The notes under the pieces: generated by a model
What the model was told of the DNA's origin: nothing
Seen by the model: the letters and a program-made list of their open reading frames with translations, nothing else
Database searches by the model: none
Assembly (NCBI GenBank): GCA_037577475.1
Contig: CM075184.1
Coordinates: 9,629,594-9,693,593, forward strand
Reading direction: 5' to 3'
From: Chaunax sp. Z400
Lineage: Eukaryota; Chordata; Actinopteri; Lophiiformes; Chaunacidae
Length of the DNA: 64,000 nucleotides
Shown: piece after piece, positions 1 through 64,000 of the stretch
Position numbering within the stretch: the first letter of the stretch is position 1
Layout: each line of letters opens with the position of its first letter
Position numbers and translations under genes: made by a program

Positions 1-2394
1 CAGCAGAGAATAAAACCTCTTCACCAAATGGCTGTTTATTAAAGATCTATATGAATAAATCTAATTTCTTCACTGTTTATTGGCGAGTGTTGTGAAGAAA
101 AATTAACTCGCCCTGCTCCAACTTCTCCCTGAAGTTCTGACCTGCATTTGTGATGCATTAGAATAATATGCCGGTAAGGCACATGAATAACAAAATTGTG
201 TTTAATGCATGCATGTGATTAAAACCCATGCATATAATACATGCTATTTATAATACATTCAATTTAACGCTATTTCATCCAGTGTCCTGTGTGTGCTGTG
301 CTCGTGTGTGGGCTCAATGGAGGGGGAGAAGTTAAATGAGCTGGAATCTGACCCACGACCAGTCTATTAAAAAAATTGGCCCAAACCCAGCACAAAACGA
401 TTTAGCATAACGGGCTTGCAGACCTCTAGCGCACACAAAATGAAGTGTGGCAATAAGTCCTGTCGAGCACGACTAGTGTGCTCCCTTCGTCCGGCATGTG
501 CCAGACATGCTCTCAGAGAAGCTGATTAGTGCAGGGCGCCACAACTCACTGAGGCAAAGAAGCACCAGACTCTCCTCTTTTCTTAAAAATGAACCACTGG
601 AGTTAGCGTCAATGGCTAATTCTAGCACAAATGGCCAGAATGAATAATTACATTTTTGATCAGGTTTTGCAGTTTTGCAGTTGGCCATCTGGAAAAAGTT
701 TAGATATTTCTCAGGAAACTGTAAGTAGGCAACAGATGAAGACTTTATTCCAGCAGTAGCAACAAATCAACCATGCAACACTGCTACACATGAGCATTTA
801 ACACACACACTGCAAAAAAGAGCAGCTAAAATACAAGAAATAAGCACTGAACTGGATGGGGAAAATGGCTTAATACTAGTAAAATTATTTGTCCATGCAG
901 CAAGATAATTTTACTTGTAAAGAAACCTTAAACTGGTACATAAGTTTTAAAACAAGATAATTATCTCATGTTTCCAGATCTAAGACTTTAAATAAAAAGT
1001 ACAGAACAATTTGCAGTGCATGTGGCCATAAATGAATGGATAAGCCCTGGCAGCCATCAAAAAGAGAGAATGAAGTCACCACAGGAAGTCAATGTGAGCC
1101 TAATAACAACAGATTACTACTGGATTACTCATCAGTCACTATCTTCTCATCCTTATTCCATTCAATGAGGTCAGTATCGGCACAAACACGATCCCCCTGT
1201 GCAGGATTTATGCATTACTGCGTCTTTATTCCACTCATTCCATCATTGTGATCACCTACTGTACAAACATTTTCATCTTTAAATTTTATTTCAACAATAA
1301 CACAACTGTTACAATGGTTGTCAGCCATATGTAGCTTATGTTTTTGTACTGTGTACTGGCACTCTGCTCAGGTGTAAACAACACAGGACCGCTAGGGACA
1401 GTGAGTACGGCTTTTAGAATTGTAGTCCTGTCACACTTTAAGCATATTCATTCAGTAGTAGTTTAAGGCTCTATTAAAATGTCAAATCCCCAAAGTGGGG
1501 ATATAAAGAGATATTTCTCTCCTGCTGCAGCACTAAAGGCTGGAGATGTAGCAGGAGGCTGCGCTGTGTTATGTCCTAATGAGAGAAATGTGCATGATGC
1601 ATGTGGGTGTGCATGAGGATAATAAATCTCTGAAGAGCATCGAACTGTAGGCGTACTGATGATTAATAATGTTGATGGACGTGTTACGGCTTTTTTCTTC
1701 AATTGTTGCTGCTATCATCAAATGATATGCTAGTATGTGACATTTGTCGCCATAGCAACATCATCTGTTTCACTTGAGATGTGAGTGTGATGAGGTAAAT
1801 GCATCTGTCTGCTGTGTTTGCAATAGGCATGTGTCTATATCTTATACATTAGCATGTGATCTGGAGTCAGACTAAGCCACAGCCTGTGAGGATCATGTCA
1901 TCTCCATTAAACCTACTGAGGTGTGATGTGTTGCTGTATGGAAAATGTCTGTAGCGTGCAGGCTGAAGGCCGTGTCCAGGAAAAGGGACCGGAAGAGATT
2001 TTAATTGTTTCTATTCTGGAGTTTGGTCTCTCCCATCATGGCTGTCATTCATCATCATCTGTTTTTACTCTTCATCCTCTTTCTGTCATCATCCTGCTCA
2101 TCTTTCTCCCCTCAGCTCTCAATCTAACTTTTGCTTTCTGCTTTTCTGCGGTTTTGGCATTATCCTGGTTTGCAGTCACAGGTTTGAAGTGATGATGTTT
2201 TGAATGCGAGTTTCTCAGCAAAACGTTTGACTAACAGACTCTCTAGAATATTCTGTTCCCATGTTGAAAACACGCTTAGTCACTGCATAATATTACAATT
2301 ATTTGGGAGAACCTGTTGGAAGCAAATTCAAAAGAACACCTTTCTCGTATCATGCCAAAAGCTACAAATCAGAAATGTTGAAAGCTGAATAAAG

Positions 2395-3275
2395 GAGTAC
2401 AGTGGTTAGCACTGTTACATCACAGCATGAAGGTCCAGACCTGGGGCCTCATTTATAAAAGGTTGCTGCACACAAAAAAGCAATGTAAATGGGGGTGAAA
2501 TGTGCATAAGCATCTTCCACCAAAAAACGTTGGTATTTATAGAGAATTTCTATGCAGAAAAAGGTGCAGATTTCTACGTATACTTTCACCCTGCTGTAGA
2601 GTCAGAATCAGTGACACTCGATGGTTTTATCACAAAATAAACTTCAGTCAGAAGTAAAAACACAGATGAATGTAAAACACACATCAGCACATATATATTT
2701 TGAATGTATAGGCCTGCCACTGAAAGTGGATATAGTCTATATTTATTTGTTAGAGCCTAAATACATAAATATGTAAATGTTATTTAATGTAATTATATTG
2801 TTTGCATGCAGATATGGGTGGAATTATTTTTAATTGAATGGCAGCATTGTGGATCGGTCGGGAGGTGAGACTTTTCCTCTGTGTGCGTCAAACAGTTTTT
2901 GACCGCAGTAAAAAATGTTTTTGAAAGGCTGAAAATCAACAAATATGGACAGCAGCAGAATATTTGTTTGGATAAAAACATGCTCTGAATTTTGGGAACG
3001 ATTACATCAATTTTTTTCCAGCTATTCTTGTTCTGCAACAGTTGGTGGAGCTGATCCAACCCTGTTCACCATCCACCACATGCTTCTGTCAGACAAACCG
3101 CTGGGGACACCGCTTACTTGTCCTTTAACCGTGCTTTATTAACACACTGCACAGCATCAGCATGTGCTCTTAGCAAGTCACAGTCTTTTTATAAATGAGG
3201 CGTCCTTTCTGTGTGGAGTTTGTTCTCCCTGTGTCAGTGTTGGCTCCTCCCACAGTCCAGACATACAATATGGGT
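2395..3275 (+). repeat. Common teleost interspersed repeat, split by a MITE
   Basis: Flanks of the MITE read gtggttagcactgttacatc...gaaggtcc on the left and cctttctgtgtggagtttg...ctcccacagtccagac on the right. Joined, they match the order of a very common fish repeat (tRNA-like A-box GTGGTTAGCACT, then the tttctgtgtggagttt and ctcccacagtccag segments). A second, reverse-oriented piece of the same family lies at about 46548-46735. Family assignment is from memory of fish genomes, not a search. Confidence 0.5.
2443..3203. mobile_element. Palindromic MITE-like element with GGGGCCTCATTTATAAA ends, copy 1
   Basis: It begins ggggcctcatttataaaa and ends ttttataaatgaggcg, near-inverse ends. Its left 130 bases (about 2461-2592) are the reverse complement of the right part of another element at 24650-24790, which proves a shared family. 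It is longer than that copy (about 760 against 414 bp), so the interior differs. A minus-strand 88-residue open frame (2793-3059) covers the interior and has no recognisable domain. Superfamily is unclear; a DNA-transposon-derived MITE is the best reading. Confidence 0.6.
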
Positions 3276-3925
3276 TGACCATAGATATTAATGCCTGGTT
3301 GTTGTAATTGAAAATGTGTGTAAATCATGTAAAAAGGGGACTCAGATTCTATTTAATATACAAACACATCCCATTTTGAAGGTTTTCTTTATGTCTCCCT
3401 ATGTATCCTGCTTGAACCATTGCAGAACAGGCATACATAACAACCACGACAAAAACAAGCAATTTAAAAGAGACACCATCAAACTAAAAAAAAAAAAAAA
3501 GTAGCAGCACCATGCCTGAAATGTCTTTTGCATGTCTAACAGTAAAAAAAAAAAAAAAAATTATAAAATTTAAAAAAACAAATTAAACAGTTTATGATTT
3601 TCTTTACTTCCCCAAAGTTACAAGGGCAGTGAAAGAAGAGATTTGTGGTGTAGCAAATTAGAATGAACTCTCAGTGATGGTGTACAGAGGTTTTTTACCT
3701 CGACTTTACCATTAAACACCTGCTTTTATAAGAGCCTCATAGCAAGTTCATTAGCTTTCCAGTAGCGTCTCATTGGACAGATGAGCCAAACCAGAACAAT
3801 AGAGGCAGAAAAGCTGGCAGATGGAAGAAAACAAAACCTGGAGATGAAGTTAGGTTTATGTTTACGTGAATATAGAAATACCCTTTGCTTTTCATGTGTG
3901 GGTTCTCTCACTGATCACAGCCCAG

Positions 3926-4205
3926 ATGACGTTTTCAACAACAGCAGACTTTATTCTTATACAACTAATAACTTAAACTTAAACACAATTTAACGCCCAC
4001 ACTGTTCTAGATTTTCAGCTGCGACTGTGCCTCCAGCAGTAGACTTCTCAGTCTCAGCCAGACTCCCCTCAGATCCAGCACGCTACTGCAGATAAGGGAG
4101 AGAGAGCACAAAACAGCTTTTATCATTAAATCTCTCTCTTCTGAACCCGCTCCCACACTCTCTCTCTCCTGTCACTGATCTGCAGCCAAACCCCTCTACC
4201 ACAGC
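3926..4205 (-). repeat. LTR-like retrotransposon fragment (uncertain)
   Basis: Read on the minus strand it has ctctctctcccttatctgca, agcgtgctgg and later agaataaagtctgctgttg, the order of R/U5-like features in fish gypsy-type LTRs. A diverged relative with the same order (ctctctctccctcatatgtg, agcgtggtgg, gtaataaaagcctcc) lies at 15525-15740. No coding region is attached, so it may be a solo-LTR remnant. The class is tentative. Confidence 0.35.
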
Positions 4206-4252
4206 CAAATCCACTGTTATTGTGTTAGACTGAAAGGACACTCGTTAATTAT

Positions 4253-4258
<6 letters not shown>

Positions 4259-4311
<53 letters not shown>
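4259..4311. repeat. (AT)n microsatellite
   Basis: Uninterrupted AT dinucleotide run of about 53 bp, seen directly. Confidence 0.95.
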
Positions 4312-4313
<2 letters not shown>

Positions 4314-5560
4314 AAAGCTTCTCTGGCGCCTCATGGAGGTCCAACACTTTACTAAGGCACATGGCTTCTCTTGTAGTTCGGCTGTATTTCCAAACCATTT
4401 TGAAAGGACATTTAAATTTTGTCCTCTTTCAGAGTGACTTGAAACTTAATTTATCCATCACCTCACCTCCTGTTGAGACAGACGTGCGTCGAGGCTCAGA
4501 CAGTTTTGATGAAACTTCACTGACTGAGCATCACCCTCACAGCTGTATATTTGGCTCTAGAGCTGCTTTCACTTTCTCTGGGCTTTTTGTACCCAACATC
4601 TGAAATGAATCTCGGCAAACAGGGCGTCCTGCTGGGTCTCTGCGTGGGTGTGTGTGACAGTGTGCTCAGCGAGAAGCCACAATTTGTAATTTAAGCAGAC
4701 ACAGGTGTATTTTTGCATTCAGCTCGAGTGTTTTGCGCAGACATGAACACACACACACACACGCCACATACACAATCAAATCAATAGCAGACACCCAAAC
4801 GTCTTTCAGTCATTGATTACAAAAGTCTGTGCTTGGCCAGCCAAACAGAGCAAACAGAGGAGCTTGTAAAAGGTCACCAACCAATAAGGTGTCTCTTAGC
4901 TGGAGGTCAGAGCCAATCAGCAGCTCCCAAGCGGCACAACTCACTGTCACAGTTTTTATGATCTTTTGCATTTCTTTGCTGCAGCACCAACAGAGCCCGT
5001 AAAGTTTAGGTTAAGGCAGAGAGGGGATTGAACATAGTAACGTCTTCTGTGGCATCCTGTCGTGATCGAGGGACACAAATTTAGGCATCCAAGGCTTTCT
5101 GTGCAATCTGCCACACTTTTTGTCTGATTGGTTCCTCCACCTTGGAGAGAGACAGCAAGAGAGATGAGAGTGAAATAGGAGAGAAGGCCACAGTGTCTAA
5201 ACTCATGTCCTTCATTTGAAAGTTTCCTTCCTGAATTCTTTCCTTTACCCACAGTTTGACTTTTCCTCTTTTCAAACTCTGACTTCCCCTCTGGCTACTT
5301 CCTTCCTTCCTGTCTGTCCTGTATTTTCCCCCAATCCCCTTTATCTGCTGTCACTTTCCTTTTTTGTCTCCTTTACTCACCTCTTCCCTGCTTTTTCCTC
5401 ACCGTTTCTTTTTTTTTAATGATGTGCTCTTGCATTGTTCCCTTCTTCTTTCTCTCCTTCCTCTTTGTTCACCTTTCTCCTTCATCTCTTCTTCCTACAC
5501 CACTTACCTTCTTCACATTTACTACCCCTCCATCTCTTCTCCTCTATCTCCTCCATTCAG

Positions 5561-61025
<55,465 letters not shown>

Positions 61026-62032
61026 GCTCAGGCGCCTGCAGAACAAACTGATGGGACCCCCGATAAACGGGCCGTCCCGAAACAATCAATTAGGAAACGC
61101 TCTGTGGGAACTGAGACAGCGAGAGACTGAGTGACAGAAAGACTCGCTCCGCACCCCTCAACAACTGACAACTGACACAGGAGGTGTTGTATTTACTGGG
61201 TGATGAACAATCAAGATGGTGGCCTCACAGACGGATGAAAACGTCCCAGCGGAGAAAGCCCACCGCCCTACGCTCCCTCTACCTTGGATGACAGTTTTGC
61301 GGGAGCAGACGTTATCAAGCCTGTCAGTCAGGTTCACAGGCTTCAGAACATCTCCTTCTACCTGGGCTACTCATCATGACGGAGCTTATCTTCACTGTCA
61401 GGAAGAAATCTGTTCCAGCCGCAGCCATGAAAAGCCCAAATTTCCTCTAACAGTCATTGTGAGCTGCTCTGGATGATTTGTCAGCTGAAGGCCTAAAATG
61501 TGAAAATGTTTTGGTTTTCGTTTCATTGCCGAGAAGGTCAATGCCGCATAAATGTAATTTAAGCACCTTGCTGCTGAATTCAATTGTTTTAAATGAACCA
61601 AGGACTCGACATGGATCACATACTGCAGTGTTACATGGAGAGACATTGAAGATAAGTGGGATGCTCATGAGTAGCCCACATAATACTGGCTTTTCACTCT
61701 ATGGTGGACACATTGTGTTCTCGCTGCCTGGCTGTACACAGCTTCTGCCAATGTTTGTATGAGAAAGAAAAAAAAAAGTGCTTTGACCATCACTGGGTTG
61801 CAGGGTGAGTTCCTTTATTTTCCTTTGCTGGTAATATCTCTTTCGCTGGGTTGAGTAAATCTGTATTGTTTGGGTGTTTCATGTTTAACGCTCCGTGGGT
61901 TGTAAGACATCAAGCTTTCTACTTACCGCCACGCCCTCGTCTTTGTGTGATTTCCTATTCACATTCGCACTCCTCCGCTGCTCGTTCCTCCTCACCCGAG
62001 GGAGGGTGCACAAAAAATTCAAACGGCTTTGT

Positions 62033-62038
62033 AATAAA
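62033..62038 (+). terminator. Candidate proximal polyadenylation signal AATAAA
   Basis: Canonical hexamer within gtaataaaga about 1 kb after the stop codon. The downstream sequence is purine-rich (gagtgagggagggagg) rather than typically GT/T-rich, so this is weaker than the distal site. Confidence 0.25.
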
Positions 62039-63536
62039 GAAATGGGAGCAGAGTGAGGGAGGGAGGAAACACTTGCTCTGTTGCTCTGTTTGTGCATGCT
62101 CCTCCTCGGGCGCACCAAAATGTGACGGCTATGAGAACACCAGTTTAACAAAAGGGTGAGCGCTCCACAAACGCAGAGGAGATCACACCTGTGCCCCATC
62201 ACACTCACATTTATCTAGTGGCCATTGCTAAATTACAGCATCTTCCTGGCTGAAACGGTGTGATCAGTCTGATTGTGGGAGAAGGGACTGAATGAAAATT
62301 GCATGGAAATAACTCCAGTTATTATCCTAGCTGTGAATCATCAGCTCGTTAGCAAGAGTTGCTCTTATTTGGCTCGTCACAGCAGGTTCATGGATCTTTT
62401 TTCTTTTTTTTTATCCTCCCTGCTGTTGTGGAACCGAAAACAGATTATCTAAAAAGCAGTGAAGAGGAAGAGGAGTAAAGTCTGAGAAGGGCATGCTCTT
62501 CACACCTTTGATTAAGAGATGATTACTGGGTTGAGGGTTGAATGAGCAAGGGAGGCAGACTGGAACCATCAAGTGCCTGTCGCTGTGGTGAAATGTGCCA
62601 CCAGTGCACCATGGAGCCCAGAAGCTCCAGAGGGGCTGCTGGGAGGAATGGTTTTATCGTTTGCAGCAGAGCAAATGACCTAATTACAAAAATCATGTGT
62701 CCTCACCCCACCCCACCCTCTTCTGCCTCTCCCTCTCCCTTTCACTTCTCCAGCCAGACTTCACCTGACAGTTCAGGTGCTTTTTTTTTCTACTGGGAGA
62801 AGCAGAGCTGCTGTCATCCTGCTCTGAATCCTTGACTTGTTTTCACGCCGGTCTGTCGCCAGAGAACAGTTAAGGGGTAGGAGTTTGTGAAAACACGTCA
62901 GGCCGCTAATCCTAATAGGAGCTGATAGCTCGCTGTCATGCTGCAAAGAAACAAAAGATCCTGGATTCTTTAAAAAAAAAAAAAAATAGACTGCAGCTTT
63001 CCAGAAATATGGTATTGTGTGAAAGTGGAGGCAACAACGTGGCTTTTAAAACCTGGGCAGTCAGGACAGGGTGCAGTACACAGTGGGATGAAGACACTTT
63101 TTTTCTTTTTTTTTAACACAGAGTGGGGATTTCCTGGAGAAGGATGCTTGTTTTTTTATTCCTCTATAGAGGAGGGGCGGAGCCTAAGCCACGCAGAGCC
63201 GCTGCTCTTCTTCTCTCTCTGCAGCAGGAGGGAGCGACTCACGTCCCACCGCCATTCATTTGTACCACATAACAGCTTCTTAAATGTTGTGGTCCGGGTG
63301 CAGACATGTTGTGAACAAAGTTAATGTTTTTACCTCATTTGTAAATACAGAGATAAGATGAATTATCGCTTTGTCAAAAAAAAAAAACGCACCATCAGTT
63401 TAAAACGTGCAGCTTCTGAGAAAAAAAAAGTTTAAAAAAATCAAACCAAACATATCTTTTTTATCATCATGGTGGTGATGAGCTGAGCTTTGAACAGTTA
63501 CGTAAGTGTTTTGTATTTGTTTGATCTTTTTTCCTC

Positions 63537-63542
63537 AATAAA
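63537..63542 (+). terminator. Candidate distal polyadenylation signal AATAAA
   Basis: Canonical hexamer followed by caccactgactgctgag and a TG-rich stretch suitable as a downstream element. It is the best placed candidate for the cadherin transcript end, judged by motif only. Confidence 0.45.
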
Positions 63543-63565
63543 TTCATTTATTTGCACCACTGACT

Positions 63566-64000
63566 GCTGAGTTGTGACTGCATCTAAAAACTGAATAATC
63601 AAAGGAAATTAAAAGGTCCAGGCCTCACATACTGACACACAAAACATTGATGTTCTTTGAAAACACACTTTTATGGAGCCATTAAACATAATGTGTCTGA
63701 TATCTAACTCTGGAAAAGGTTTTAACTCCACTTCCAACAGAAATATACTATGAGGACAATTTAACTTCTGAATAAACATTTACTTGTTTGGTTTTTGATC
63801 TGAAAAATGCCCTGCAGTAAAAAAAAAAACACTAAAAAAACAGCTGTACAAAATGTTAGTGGATTATTTAAAAATTAAAGAGTAAAATGGAGAAAAAGAC
63901 CAAAGCCACTGACACAATAACCCGATATTCTTCTTTCACATAAACACAAGACTGTGGTTTCCACTGTTGACAGGTGTCCTTTTATTTCTGCATTTACTGC
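63566..64000 (+). other. Downstream flank
   Basis: AT-rich sequence with A-runs (63821-63840) and no gene, exon or named repeat that I can see. It is either intergenic or the far end of a longer 3' UTR. Confidence 0.4.

Larger units (their letters stand above)
1..5560 (+). other. Upstream intron of the cadherin gene (3' part)
   Basis: No exon with LamG, EGF or cadherin-repeat coding could be recognised on either strand. The stretch is AT-rich and holds a nested MITE (2443-3203), an LTR-like segment (about 3926-4205), an (AT)n tract (4259-4311), A-runs near 3.49 and 3.55 kb, and a long pyrimidine-rich tract (about 5220-5560) leading into the splice acceptor. Short open frames here are not supported as genes. 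Confidence 0.6.
61026..63565 (+). other. Probable 3' untranslated region
   Basis: This sequence follows the stop codon and has no coding signal or clear interspersed repeat. It is unique-looking and moderately GC-balanced at first, then AT-rich with A and T runs near 62.40, 62.97, 63.37 and 63.42 kb. The end is inferred from the AATAAA at 63537-63542, followed about 20-40 bases later by a TG-rich stretch (ctgctgagttgtgactg). An earlier AATAAA at 62033-62038 could give a shorter transcript of about 1 kb of UTR. Confidence 0.45.

Noticed and set aside
2793..3059. 88-residue minus-strand frame in MITE copy 1 as a transposase remnant
   Set aside because: No transposase motif seen; the matching copy at 24394-24807 lacks this interior.
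5435..5560. Upstream extension of the EGF exon with a Met start
   Set aside because: The frame is open only because of the pyrimidine tract; the residues are Ser/Leu/His filler and a good acceptor lies at 5559-5560.

Overview
This is vertebrate nuclear DNA, most likely from a teleost fish. The gene has short exons in long AT-rich introns with GT-AG splice sites. Around it lie fish-type interspersed repeats (LINE tails, Tc1/mariner relics, palindromic MITEs, repeats of the kind common in fish genomes) and many microsatellites. There is no bacterial-style gene organisation.

Only one protein-coding gene can be supported. It lies on the + strand, and the window holds its last seven recognisable coding exons: 5561-5741, 11138-11304, 23485-23749, 32221-32401, 40344-40588, 58712-58866 and 60411-61025. 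All six splice junctions keep frame, giving a 602-residue C-terminal fragment that ends at the stop codon 61023-61025. Domain order is EGF, laminin G, EGF, EGF, one transmembrane helix, a classical-cadherin juxtamembrane (p120-catenin type) segment, a Pro/His/Ser/Thr-rich linker and a catenin-binding tail. EGF/LamG modules outside plus a classical cadherin tail inside define the type III (invertebrate N-cadherin-like, chicken Hz-cadherin-like) family, often annotated in fish as neural-cadherin-like. The cadherin repeats and the 5' end of the gene lie upstream of the window.

Layout: 1-5560 is upstream intron, with a nested MITE, an LTR-like piece and an (AT)n tract. The introns at 5742-11137, 11305-23484, 23750-32220 and 32402-40343 hold repeat fragments, among them a mariner relic at about 25.2-26.1 kb and a Tc1-like MITE with 47-bp perfect inverted repeats at 33.9 kb. 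The 18-kb intron 40589-58711 interrupts the codons of the membrane helix. It contains a foldback element, a 2.9-kb minisatellite of 32-bp units with higher-order structure (47563-50442), and two different truncated LINEs on the minus strand (53.5-55.2 kb). The last intron (58867-60410) is largely simple repeat. The 3' UTR probably runs to about 63.56 kb.

The most interesting points are the C-terminal SDL tripeptide (a class I PDZ-ligand pattern) on a catenin-binding tail, a (TG)n tract directly upstream of a splice acceptor for a frame-critical exon, the internally duplicated minisatellite array, and an apparently unnamed repeat family with three copies. All family names come from recognition by eye. 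No database search was possible.
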